From the NCBI RefSeq assembly GCF_026004115.1, contig NZ_BPIM01000001.1, positions 2,150,501 to 2,214,500 of the forward strand: a stretch of 64,000 nt of DNA. Direction: 5' to 3'. Below the pieces are notes generated by a model. It was not told where the DNA came from. It did not search any database and saw nothing but the letters and a program-made list of their open reading frames with translations. The DNA comes from Meiothermus sp. Lineage in GTDB: Bacteria; Deinococcota; Deinococci; Deinococcales; Thermaceae. The position numbers and the translations under genes are program-made. Below, one piece after another: positions 17,765 to 25,999 of the stretch (position 1 is the first letter of the stretch; each line of letters begins with the position of its first letter).

Positions 17765-19732
17765 ATGATCTGGAAATTCCGTGAATGGCCCCCCGTTTCC
17801 GAGCTTCGCCCCCTGGTGGAGCAACTAGGCGTCTCGCCCCTGGCCGCGGCGGTGCTCTGGAACCGGGGGTTCAGGCGCAAGGAAGACCTCGAGCCCCCGC
17901 TAGAACTCTTGCCCATCGAGGGGCTAGAGCCGGCGGCCCGACGGATTATCGAGGCCCTGGAAAAAAAAGAGCGCATTCGGGTACATGGCGACTACGACGC
18001 CGACGGTCTTACCGGTACGGCGGTTTTGCTGAACGGCTTGAGCCGGCTGGGGGCCGATATCCATGCCTTCATTCCCCACCGCCTGGGTGAGGGCTATGGG
18101 GTCTTGATGGACCGGGTGCCGGAGCACCTGGAAGCCTGCGACCTCTTCATCACTGTGGACTGCGGCATTACCAACCACGCCGAGCTACGCGAGCTGGTCG
18201 AGAACGGGGTCTCGGTACTGGTGACCGACCACCACTCGCCTGGCGCTGCGCCGCCACCGGGCCTGATTGTGCACCCCGCGCTTTCGCCGGGGCTCCGGGG
18301 CCAGGCCCATCCTACCGGTTCGGGGGTGGCTTTTTTGCTCTTGTGGCAGGTCTACAAGCTGTTGGGAAAAGACCCACCCCTGGAATATGCCGACCTGGCC
18401 GCCATTGGCACGGTGGCCGATGTGGCCCCCTTGCAGGGCTTCAACCGGGCCATCGTCAAGGAAGGGCTTCACCGCCTGCGTGCTTCAGCCAACCTGGGTC
18501 TGAGGGTACTGGCCGCCGAGCACTGCCGTGAGTTTAGCGCCAGCGAGATTGCCTTTCGCATCGCGCCCCGCATCAATGCCGCCTCGAGGCTGGGCCAGGC
18601 CGAGGTGGCTTTGCAGCTCCTCACCACCCAGGACATGCTCCAGGCGCGCCCCCTGGCCGAGCACCTGACGCGGCTCAATGTGCAGCGACAGCGTATCGAA
18701 GAGGAGATGCTACAGCGCATCTGGCCCACCATCGACGCCACCCGTCCTGCGCTGGTCATCCACGATGCAGAGGGGCATCCGGGTGTGATGGGCATTGTGG
18801 CCAGCCGGGTGTTGGAGCGCTACTACAAGCCGGTTTTTATCATCGCCGACGGTAAGGGCTCGGTACGCTCCACACCGGGCATCAGCGCGGTGGGGGCTTT
18901 GCGGCACGCCGCGCCCCACCTTAAGCGCTTTGGGGGCCATGCGCAGGCGGCGGGTTTTGCTATCCTGGAAGAGGAAATTCTAGCCTTTAAGGCGGCTATT
19001 GAGGAATATACCGCGCAATTTCCAGCACCGGTACCGGAAATTGTGCTGGATGGCTGGTTGAATGGGGAAGACCTGACTGAGCTGCACCAGGCCCTGCAAC
19101 TGCTGGAGCCGCTGGGCGAGGGCAATCCCGAGCCGCTGTTTTTCTTGCAGGGCAGGCCGGAGCAGGTACGGATGCTGAGCGAGGGCAAGCACCTGTCGTT
19201 CAGGCTCCAGGGGGTCAGGGTCATCAAGTGGCGTGATAACGGCGAAAAATTACCGGATGAACTCGATCTGGCAGCCAGTCTAACGCTCAACGAATGGAAC
19301 GGTGAACGTACCGTCGAGTTGCGTGCGGCGGCCTATCGCCCAACGCCCCGGCCGGAGGAGGCTCGAGGGGCCGAGTGGGCCATACCGGTGCCGTTCCGCG
19401 AAGCGGTTTATCGGGCGGTCGGCCAGGGAGCCCGGGTATATGTGCATTCCGAGGGCGCCGACTGGTTTATCAGCCGCGGGGCATCGGTGGTGAACCCTGA
19501 GGAAGCCGCCTACTGGTTCAGCTTGCCGAGTGTACCCCTGTACCCTGAAAAGGTGCAGATTGCCCTCTCGGATAAAGCCCTGGGCAACCTGGAAAAGAAC
19601 CCCGATCCCCTGGTTCGGGCGCTGGGTAAACGGGTCGCAACGGCTTACCGGTTGGGCCAGTCTGCCCGGCTGGGAGAAAGCCTCAGGCTCTACTGGGAAG
19701 CGCTGGATTGCTCGGTCCCCGAGGTGTGTTGA
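17765..19732 (+). CDS. recJ: RecJ single-strand-specific exonuclease
   Basis: A 655-residue 5'-to-3' ssDNA exonuclease used in recombination and mismatch or base-excision repair. The DHH-family motifs are present: HGDYDADGLTG (about 74-84) and VTDHHSPG (DHH), followed by the DHHA1 region with the GGHAQAAGF motif. A C-terminal OB-like and extra domain follows, as in Thermus RecJ. The ATG has a good site (AAGGAGA). The 3' end overlaps the convergent HD-hydrolase gene by 43 bp. Confidence 0.95.
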   Translation: MIWKFREWPPVSELRPLVEQLGVSPLAAAVLWNRGFRRKEDLEPPLELLPIEGLEPAARRIIEALEKKERIRVHGDYDADGLTGTAVLLNGLSRLGADIHAFIPHRLGEGYGVLMDRVPEHLEACDLFITVDCGITNHAELRELVENGVSVLVTDHHSPGAAPPPGLIVHPALSPGLRGQAHPTGSGVAFLLLWQVYKLLGKDPPLEYADLAAIGTVADVAPLQGFNRAIVKEGLHRLRASANLGLRVLAAEHCREFSASEIAFRIAPRINAASRLGQAEVALQLLTTQDMLQARPLAEHLTRLNVQRQRIEEEMLQRIWPTIDATRPALVIHDAEGHPGVMGIVASRVLERYYKPVFIIADGKGSVRSTPGISAVGALRHAAPHLKRFGGHAQAAGFAILEEEILAFKAAIEEYTAQFPAPVPEIVLDGWLNGEDLTELHQALQLLEPLGEGNPEPLFFLQGRPEQVRMLSEGKHLSFRLQGVRVIKWRDNGEKLPDELDLAASLTLNEWNGERTVELRAAAYRPTPRPEEARGAEWAIPVPFREAVYRAVGQGARVYVHSEGADWFISRGASVVNPEEAAYWFSLPSVPLYPEKVQIALSDKALGNLEKNPDPLVRALGKRVATAYRLGQSARLGESLRLYWEALDCSVPEVC

Positions 19733-20358
19733 GCAAGGGTTTCTAGCTCTTGTGCTAGGTTTTCGCGGGCGGGTTGCTCAAGGTGCGCGAAGGCTTCGGT
19801 TTGATAGATACGCTCGCGGGACAAGAACTTATGCAACAGCCGTGCACGGCGTTCCTGGAACAGCGCCTCGGGAACCCAGGCGTACTCCTGCCGGATGGCC
19901 CGGGCATACGCCCGGTAGATTTTGGGTTCGGCCCCCAGGATGGAAAGGTCGGCATCCAGGAACAAAGCGGTATCGGGGTCGTCTGACTGATGGTCTTGCG
20001 TGGCCCGGATGATGTGGGTAACTTTCTGGATGAGCGAAGGCTCCACACCCAGGCGTAGCAGGCTCTCCTGGGCCAGCCCTGCACTCTGGGCCTCGTTGTC
20101 GGCGCGGGTGGGGTCGTAGATGGCATCGTGGAACCAGACCGCAAACTCCAGATGGGGTTTTGCGGGCAATAGTTGTAGTAGCGTGTCCAGGTGGGCCAGA
20201 TTGTGATATAAGCGCTGCGGTTCGGTATGGCGGACGAGCAGATTGTCGAGCATGGAGAAATGTGCTCCGGGATCTATCTTTAGCGATGCAAGTAGCGCAT
20301 TCCAGCGGCCAATCAGCCGCTTGCGGCCTCCGTGAGAGAGTTTGAACCCCTGCTGCAC
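19690..20358 (-). CDS. HD-domain predicted metal-dependent phosphohydrolase
   Basis: A 222-residue protein. The metal-binding HD pattern is YHNLAHLDTLL, then WFHDAIYDP (the HD pair) and a downstream Asp in FLDADLSILG. This matches the predicted metal-dependent HD superfamily; the substrate is unknown. The GTG at 20358 follows TAGAGT by 6 nt, and no Shine-Dalgarno is seen. It overlaps the end of recJ convergently, so antisense effects are possible. Confidence 0.82.
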   Translation of the reverse strand: MQQGFKLSHGGRKRLIGRWNALLASLKIDPGAHFSMLDNLLVRHTEPQRLYHNLAHLDTLLQLLPAKPHLEFAVWFHDAIYDPTRADNEAQSAGLAQESLLRLGVEPSLIQKVTHIIRATQDHQSDDPDTALFLDADLSILGAEPKIYRAYARAIRQEYAWVPEALFQERRARLLHKFLSRERIYQTEAFAHLEQPARENLAQELETLAQHTSGTEQSSASQ

Positions 20359-20364
20359 ACCTGT

Positions 20365-20370
20365 ACTCTA
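20365..20370 (-). promoter_or_regulatory. -10 box of the HD-hydrolase gene, leaderless start
   Basis: TAGAGT on the minus strand ends 6 nt before the GTG at 20358. Confidence 0.55.
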
Positions 20371-20459
20371 ATGCTTTTTTGGCCTGAAGCGCTGGCGCTT
20401 GGGAGATGGAGTTTAAATGAATGTTTCCGTTTGAGGATAGATTGGCGGGGCCCCCCTCG

Positions 20460-20478
20460 CCTCCCCTGCTGGGGGAGG
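20460..20478. repeat. CCTCCCC/GGGGAGG hairpin repeat, copy 2
   Basis: A 7-bp perfect stem just left of composite repeat R1. The 393-bp gap between 20359 and 20751 holds this hairpin, R1 and the 3' flank of valS; no gene is seen. Confidence 0.5.
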
Positions 20479-20493
20479 GAAAAGGGGCTATTT

Positions 20494-20697
20494 ATACCGG
20501 ATTCAAAAAGATAATCATCCAAACTAAAGACCCCCAGAGGCTATCTTTTTGAATCCTAGAGCACTCCCTTCCAAGGGGCGGTATCGCCCTCCGCTACGCG
20601 GATAACTTCCAAGGGGCGGTATCGCCCTCCGCTACGCGGATAACTTCGGCCCTGTTAGTTCGGCGCCGTATGGCGGCGAACTAACCGAATCTGGTAT
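20494..20697 (-). repeat. Composite MITE-like repeat, copy R1
   Basis: About 204 bp bounded by ATACC at 20494 and GGTAT at 20697. Reading minus to plus strand, it has the TTAGTTCG hairpin (20654-20685), two tandem 38-bp units (20568-20605 and 20606-20643), and the GATTCAAAAAGATA / TATCTTTTTGAATC inverted-repeat module (20499-20555). It lies between the 5' end of the HD gene and the 3' end of valS. Orientation is opposite to R2. Confidence 0.85.
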
Positions 20698-20751
20698 TCC
20701 TGGGGCAAAGCGGAGTGAATCCGGTAGGTTTTTTTATGGCAGAGTGTGGCT

Positions 20752-23382
20752 TCATACCAACCGCGCCAGGTTCTCGCGGATGCGCTTTAGGTGGGCCTGA
20801 TTCTCGGCCAGCCGCTCCCGCTCAGCCTGCACCACGGCGGGGTCGGCCCGCTCGACAAAACCGGGGTTGGCGAGTTTTTTCTGACCCTGCTCGACCAGTT
20901 TTTCCAGCTCGGTTAGCCGCTTTTTTTGGCGTTCCAGGAAGCTGCTCAGATCGCCTTCTGGTTTGAGGTAGACGGTGGTGGTGGCGGTAACCTGGGCAAT
21001 GGCCTTTTCGGGAACCCCCAGCGAGGCCTGGGTCTTGCTCAGGAAGCGGAACAGGGCCTGGTTCTCCATCACCAGCGAGGCCCCGGGTCCCTCGAGGTGC
21101 ACACCAATTTCCTGCTGCGGGGGGATGCCCAGCTCGGCCCGCAGGTTGCGGGTAGCGGTGATGGTTTCTTGCAGGGTCTCGAAGGCTTTTTCGGCCTCGA
21201 GGTCGCGCTCACCGGCCAGAGGCCAGTCCTGCAAGGCCAGTTGTTGATCTGCACCGGTCAGGGTCTGGTAAAGCTCCGAGGTAATGAAGGGCATGATGGG
21301 GTGCAGCAGCTTCAAGAGCGTGGCCAGGGCGGACTCCAGGGTGGCCTGGGTGGCAGCGTTCCCCTCGCGCAAAGCGGGCTTGGCAGCCTCTAGATACCAG
21401 TCGCAAAACTCACTCCAGACCAGGTCGTAGACCAGCCGGGCGGCGCGGCCCAGGTCGAAGGCTTCGTAGGCCTCGGTAATTTCGGCAATGCCTCGGTTGA
21501 GGCGGGAAATCATCCAGCGGTCGGCCAGGGTGAGGAAGCGCTTTTCGCTGGGTGGGCCTTCCTGGGCGGTGGGCCGGATTGTCTGCGCCCTATTCATGAG
21601 CACGAAGCGGGCCGCGTTGTAGAGCTTGTTGGCAAAGTTGCGCCCTTGCTCGTAGCGCCGGGGGTCGTGGCGGATGTCCTGCCCGCCGGTGGCCAGATAG
21701 TCCCAGGCGAAGCGGCAGGCGTCGGCTCCGTACTGATCCACCAGCTCGAGGGGGTCGATGCCGTTGCCCTTGCTCTTGGACATCTTCTGGCCTTTGGCAT
21801 CCAGATATAGCCCGTGCAGCACGATGGTATGGAAAGGCGCCTGGCCGGTGAACTGGTAGCCCGACATCTGCATACGCGCCACCCAGAAGAAGATGATGTC
21901 ATAGCCGGTGACCAGCACGTCGGTGGGGTAGTACTTTTTCAGGTCTGCGGACTCATCGGGCCAGCCCAGGGTGGAAAAGGGCCATAGGGCCGAGCTAAAC
22001 CAGGTATCGAACACGTCCGGGTCGCGCCGCAGATTCAGGTGGGCGTAGCGGGGATCCTGGTCGCAGTCGAGGTCGGGGTTCTCGAGGTCGGGTACATAGA
22101 CGTTGCCCTCATCGTCGTACCAGGCCGGTATCTGGTGGCCCCACCACAGCTGCCGGGCGATGGCCCAGTCCTTGATGTTTTCCAGCCAGTCGCGGTTAAC
22201 CTTTTCCCAGCGCTCGGGCACGAAACGCATCTCGCCTTTGTCGAGGCCCGCCAGCACCTTTTCGGCCACTGGCTTCATGCGCACAAACCACTGCTCGAGC
22301 AATAGGGGCTCCACCGGGGCCTTGGTGCGCTCGGAGTAGCCCAGGGCAATAGTGTAGTCGCGGATTTCGCGGATGTGACCGGCCTCTTGCAAAGCCAGCA
22401 CCACAGCTTTACGGGCCTGGAAGCGTTCTAAACCCCGGAAGGCCTCGGGCACCAGCTCGCCCACAAGGTGACCTTGCAGGTCAATCACGCTGGGCATCTC
22501 CAGGTTGTGCCGAGTGCCAATTTCAAAGTCGGTGGGGTCGTGGGCCGGGGTAATCTTGAGGGCCCCGGTGCCAAAGTCGGTCAATACCGACTCGTCGGCG
22601 ATGATGGGAATGTAGCGCTCGGTGAGGGGGATGCAGGCCTTCTGGCCTACCAGGTGCCGGTAGCGCTCGTCGGCGGGATTCACCGCGATGGCCACATCGG
22701 CGAAGATGGTCTCGGGGCGCACGGTGGCAATCTGAATCTCGCCGCCCCCCAGGAGCGGATAGGCCAGGGTGTAGAGCTGGCCCGGGGTAGGCTCGATGTT
22801 CACCTCGAGGTCGCTCACCACCGTCTGGGCCACTGGGTCCCAGTTCACGATGCGTTTACCCCGGTAAGCCAGGCCCTGGTGATAGTACTCCACGAAGCTC
22901 CGCCGCACCGCGCGGGAAAGCCCTTCATCCATGGTGAAGCGCTCGCGGCTCCAGTCGCAGGACGCCCCGATGCGGCGCAACTGATAGAGAATGGTGCCGC
23001 CGTTTTTCTCCTTAAAAGCCCAGACCCGCTCCAGGAACTTCTCGCGCCCCAGATCGTGGCGGGAAAGCCCTTCCTGGGCCAGCTCCTTTTCCACCAGCAC
23101 CTGGGTGGTGATGCCGGCGTGGTCGGTACCGGGCAGGTACAAGGCCTCGTAGCCCTGCATGCGCTTGAAGCGAACCAGGGTATCGATGAGGGTGTTGTCC
23201 AGGGCGTGCCCCAGGTGCAGGTTACCGGTCACGTTGGGGGGCGGGATCACGATGGTAAAGGGGCCTTTGCCTTTGTGGGCGTTGAGCTCCGGACGCAACG
23301 GGTTGCGGGCCCACTCTTCGGCCCAGTGCGGCTCCACGGCTTTGGGGTCGTAGGTTTTAGGGAGTTCTTTGGGTTCGGTCAT
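20752..23382 (-). CDS. valS: Valyl-tRNA synthetase
   Basis: An 876-residue class I synthetase with editing domain. Signatures are NVTGNLHLGHALD (HIGH type) and GQKMSKSKGNGIDP (KMSKS), and the C-terminal coiled-coil arm (about 810-876) is intact. The frame is open 168 nt further, but the ATG at 23382 gives the family N-terminus and overlaps the stop of the upstream gene (ATGA). The pair is expected to be controlled by the T-box leader at 24296-24586. Confidence 0.96.
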   Translation of the reverse strand: MTEPKELPKTYDPKAVEPHWAEEWARNPLRPELNAHKGKGPFTIVIPPPNVTGNLHLGHALDNTLIDTLVRFKRMQGYEALYLPGTDHAGITTQVLVEKELAQEGLSRHDLGREKFLERVWAFKEKNGGTILYQLRRIGASCDWSRERFTMDEGLSRAVRRSFVEYYHQGLAYRGKRIVNWDPVAQTVVSDLEVNIEPTPGQLYTLAYPLLGGGEIQIATVRPETIFADVAIAVNPADERYRHLVGQKACIPLTERYIPIIADESVLTDFGTGALKITPAHDPTDFEIGTRHNLEMPSVIDLQGHLVGELVPEAFRGLERFQARKAVVLALQEAGHIREIRDYTIALGYSERTKAPVEPLLLEQWFVRMKPVAEKVLAGLDKGEMRFVPERWEKVNRDWLENIKDWAIARQLWWGHQIPAWYDDEGNVYVPDLENPDLDCDQDPRYAHLNLRRDPDVFDTWFSSALWPFSTLGWPDESADLKKYYPTDVLVTGYDIIFFWVARMQMSGYQFTGQAPFHTIVLHGLYLDAKGQKMSKSKGNGIDPLELVDQYGADACRFAWDYLATGGQDIRHDPRRYEQGRNFANKLYNAARFVLMNRAQTIRPTAQEGPPSEKRFLTLADRWMISRLNRGIAEITEAYEAFDLGRAARLVYDLVWSEFCDWYLEAAKPALREGNAATQATLESALATLLKLLHPIMPFITSELYQTLTGADQQLALQDWPLAGERDLEAEKAFETLQETITATRNLRAELGIPPQQEIGVHLEGPGASLVMENQALFRFLSKTQASLGVPEKAIAQVTATTTVYLKPEGDLSSFLERQKKRLTELEKLVEQGQKKLANPGFVERADPAVVQAERERLAENQAHLKRIRENLARLV

Positions 23383-24110
23383 TCTTTCGCCTCGCTGCTC
23401 AGGTAATAACTCATTTTCTCGTCTTCGAAGCTGGCTTCTTTGTAGGCTACCCCGTACACCGGGGTGTGGGCCTCGAAGGTGTGGCTCCAGAAGCCCACTG
23501 TAAGTCGGTTGCCCTCGAGATGCACCGTCCCCACCGCAAGCTCCTTCCATTCGGCCTCGAAGTCTTCGTCCTCGTCTTCGCGCTCGAGGTCTGCAAGGGT
23601 GGCTGCTTGCAGGGTGCAGACCTGGCCCACCAGGCTATAGATGGGATTGTTGGGTTGGTCAAAATAGGTGCTCAGCTCTGGACGGAAAGGGGTGTAATTG
23701 ATGGCCGCGACCAACAGGTAGTTGCCGAGTTCCCATTTGCACTTTAGCAAGGGGGGTGGAGGTTCGTCCTTGTCGGGGTCGTAGCCAGGCGGAGGGGGGA
23801 CAATGGGCGCGCCGAGTAGATCGGCCAGCATCTTTTTACGCTCGCTTTTGCTGGCCTGATACGGGGCCGGGCGGCCAAAGATGTCGCTCAGGTTCCAGTG
23901 TTTCAGACGCGACTTAAGCTGCGTCAGGGCCTCCTCGAGGCTATCTACAATCTGCGGAAAGCTGCCGTGCGAGAAGTACCAGCCGGGATAATCTTCCGAC
24001 TCCCTCGGGGATATTTCCTGGCCCATAAACTGAAGGGTGTGGGGTTCACGACTGAACCAGCTAAACGTGGGTTCGTAGTGGGGCTCGAGCTGCCATTCCT
24101 TGGGAATCAT
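23379..24110 (-). CDS. Unknown protein co-transcribed with valS under the T-box
   Basis: A 243-residue soluble protein not matched to any family. It is rich in aromatic and acidic residues, with a Pro-rich loop (PIVPPPPGYDPDKDEPPPPL) near the middle and an acidic patch (LEREDEDEDFEAEW). No signal peptide or membrane segment is seen. The ATG has a strong site (CCAGGAGG), and its stop overlaps the valS start, so translation of the two is coupled. A role connected with valine supply or tRNA-Val is possible but only by position. Confidence 0.75.
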   Translation of the reverse strand: MIPKEWQLEPHYEPTFSWFSREPHTLQFMGQEISPRESEDYPGWYFSHGSFPQIVDSLEEALTQLKSRLKHWNLSDIFGRPAPYQASKSERKKMLADLLGAPIVPPPPGYDPDKDEPPPPLLKCKWELGNYLLVAAINYTPFRPELSTYFDQPNNPIYSLVGQVCTLQAATLADLEREDEDEDFEAEWKELAVGTVHLEGNRLTVGFWSHTFEAHTPVYGVAYKEASFEDEKMSYYLSSEAKE

Positions 24111-24295
24111 AAGACCTCCTGGGTTCTAAGGAGACTGACCTTCTTGAGGACTAGTCCGACTACCGTGCACCAAGAATCTGCGTTGCAACACCGGCAAAAG
24201 CCAGGCAAACCGCGCTTACTCGTGGAGCCCTTTTGTATAGCCCCTCCCGACCAAGATCTACCATGCTCAGCTCTTTCATCTCCAAACACGTCCTT

Positions 24296-24333
24296 AAAAA
24301 TAAAACGCCCCTGCAGACTCCGCTGCACGGACG
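24296..24333 (-). terminator. Terminator hairpin of the valS T-box leader
   Basis: On the minus strand CGTCCGTGCAG pairs with CTGCAGGGGCG (11 bp, one mismatch, one G-T) around a CGGAGT loop, followed by TTTTATTTTT. It overlaps the 3' side of the T-box antiterminator, as regulation requires. Confidence 0.85.
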
Positions 24334-24586
24334 AGGATTTACCCCGCGGTACCACCGCGCTTCCGATAGGGTCGAGGGTATCGAGTTGGACTTAAACTAG
24401 ACCTGGACGTGCTATCGGCGCTCATGCGTGCTGTAACGGGCACTCCCGGCAGGCTCTACGCTCCAAAAAGAGTTTCTTCCTGCAAGCTCGCGGGCGACGT
24501 TCAGTTTCTGCGGTGTCCAGATGCCCTCTCAGCCAACGGAGCATCCTCTCTGGGGGCGCGAAAAACCTACTCCTCCCGGTCAACGC
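24296..24586 (-). promoter_or_regulatory. T-box leader of the 243-aa gene-valS operon
   Basis: On the minus strand the T-box core GGTGGTACCGCGG is at 24356-24344, followed by TCGTCC and a terminator. Upstream are Stem I landmarks: GGAGTAGG (AGTA bulge), AGAGAGGATG (24551-24542) and GTTGGCTGAGA. A GTC valine codon in GAACGTCGCC (24498-24496) is well placed as specifier. Uncharged tRNA-Val would pair with specifier and T-box, favour the antiterminator and let transcription reach valS. Secondary structure was judged by eye only. Confidence 0.88.
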
Positions 24587-24616
24587 CTATAACAAGTATA
24601 CAGCGGGCGAAATCAA
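24587..24616 (-). promoter_or_regulatory. Promoter of the T-box leader
   Basis: TTGATT (24616-24611) as -35, and TATAGG or TTATAG (around 24593-24587) as -10 with a spacer of 17-18 nt. TATACT at 24600-24595 is an alternative -10. Confidence 0.5.
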
Positions 24617-24690
24617 AGCGCTTGAATACCAGATCACTCAGCATCAGGCCCGATAAATCTTTGCGAGGATGTAAGACGATGGAATAAGTA

Positions 24691-24893
24691 ATACCAGATT
24701 CGGTTAGTTCGGCGCCGGATGGCGTCGAACTAACCCGACCGAAGTTATCCGCGTAGCGGAGGGCGATACCGCCCCTTGGAAGTTATCCGCGTAGCGGAGG
24801 GCGATACCGCCCCTTGGAAGGGAGTGCTCTAGGATTCAAAAAGATAGCCTCTGGGATCTTTGGTTTGGATGATTATCTTTTTGAATCCGGCAT
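24691..24893 (+). repeat. Composite MITE-like repeat, copy R2
   Basis: About 203 bp from ATACC (24691) to GGCAT (24893). In order it holds the TTAGTTCG hairpin, two inverse-oriented 38-bp units (24741-24818), a GGAGTGCTCTAG joint and the GATTCAAAAAGATA inverted-repeat module. It separates the T-box promoter from the 3' end of the small membrane-protein gene. Confidence 0.85.
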
Positions 24894-24901
24894 AAGGAGC
24901 C

Positions 24902-25048
24902 CTAAAAGCCCAGGATCATTTCTAGAACCAACCAGCCCAGGAAGACTACTGCTGAGAAAATTGAGACAACGTATCGCGCCGAGGCTTTGGGCTTGATTTC
25001 GTCGCGGTTTAGGAGGTTCTTGAGGGGGTTTTGGGCGTGACTGGTCAT
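24902..25048 (-). CDS. 48-residue single-span membrane protein
   Basis: A short ORF with a good ribosome-binding site (GCAAGGAG) 8 nt before the ATG. It encodes a polar N-terminus (MTSHAQNPLKNLLNRDEIK) and one membrane helix (VVSIFSAVVFLGWLVLEMIL) ending in GF. It could be a small oxidase or transporter accessory subunit, but no family is recognised. It lies 17 bp after the diguanylate cyclase gene on the same strand, so co-expression is likely. Its stop is 9 bp from repeat R2. Confidence 0.7.
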   Translation of the reverse strand: MTSHAQNPLKNLLNRDEIKPKASARYVVSIFSAVVFLGWLVLEMILGF

Positions 25049-25065
25049 AGCAGACACTCCTTGCG

Positions 25066-25743
25066 CTAGTAATAAAGTCCGGGGAAGGTTTGGTTGCGGC
25101 CCGAGCTTTTGGCCTCGGCCTGAAAGCGATCGGCGCGGGCCAGCACTTCCTGGGCGGTAGGCTCATCGTCGCGGCCTGCAAAGCCCAGGCTGATGGTCAC
25201 TTTGAGCTCAGGGTGCAGTTGATTCCAGGGGTATTTGAGCACTGCCAGGCGCAGCCGCTCACACACCCCGAAAGCCCGGTCGCCGGAAATACCACGCAGA
25301 ATTAAGGCGAACTCCTCACCACCGATTCGTCCCGCCACATCCGAGGCCCGCAGGGCTTTGCGCACCAACTGACCCATCCGGCGCAACACCTCATCACCTG
25401 TTGCGCTGCCAAAGCGCTCGTTGATTCCCCTGAAGCCATCGAGATCGAAGGTCACCACCGTAAAAATTTCTCCGCTGACAAAAACCCGCTCGAGGGCTTT
25501 TTCAAAAGCTGCCTTGCTGGGCAATCCGGTGAGTGCGTCGTCGTCTTCGGCCCCGTACCCCTTCAGCAGGGGGCTGCGCGCATTGAGGAGGCTCTGATTG
25601 CGTTCTTCGACCAGGCGCTGGGCCAACTCGAGGGCCATCTTGAGGGATTCCAGGCTGCTGCTGGAATGCGCAATCTGAGTGCGCATCTGCTCGAGCAGTT
25701 GCACCAGTTTCAGGTCTTCGTCGCGGAGCTTGTCAATGCTCAT
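25066..25743 (-). CDS. Diguanylate cyclase (GGDEF domain)
   Basis: A 225-residue cytosolic protein: an N-terminal helical, likely coiled-coil region (about 1-65), then a GGDEF domain. The active-site loop is GGEEF in RIGGEEFALILRG, a form compatible with activity, and the domain start carries DDALTGLPSKAAFEKAL. An RxxD inhibitory site is not obvious. The frame opens farther upstream, but the ATG at 25743 is just behind a TATAAT box (10 nt). No phosphodiesterase is adjacent. Confidence 0.85.
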   Translation of the reverse strand: MSIDKLRDEDLKLVQLLEQMRTQIAHSSSSLESLKMALELAQRLVEERNQSLLNARSPLLKGYGAEDDDALTGLPSKAAFEKALERVFVSGEIFTVVTFDLDGFRGINERFGSATGDEVLRRMGQLVRKALRASDVAGRIGGEEFALILRGISGDRAFGVCERLRLAVLKYPWNQLHPELKVTISLGFAGRDDEPTAQEVLARADRFQAEAKSSGRNQTFPGLYY

Positions 25744-25999
25744 ATTGAAGCGGATTATATGGAGGTTTGGGCCTGCAACCTGTGGTATTTGACCATCACC
25801 AGGGAGTGCTGCGAAACGGCGGTAGATGGGTGTGGGCACTAACTGGAGGATGAAGGGCTTTAGGTTAAGGGCGAAGCACAAAAGGTGATGAGACCGCGCA
25901 TCCACCGTTGGATGGATTGACAAATTGTGTTTTGGGTCTGCGGTAATGTGACGCTAACCTCGTTCGTCAGAGCATTTCCAGGCATAATCTGAATACGAG

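Noticed and set aside
16661-17824. 387-codon open frame antisense to hisA and the LapA-like gene
   Set aside because: Overlaps two well-supported genes and shows no domain or ribosome-binding site.
22468-23406. 312-codon open frame antisense to valS
   Set aside because: Shadow of valS; no start signal and no recognisable product.
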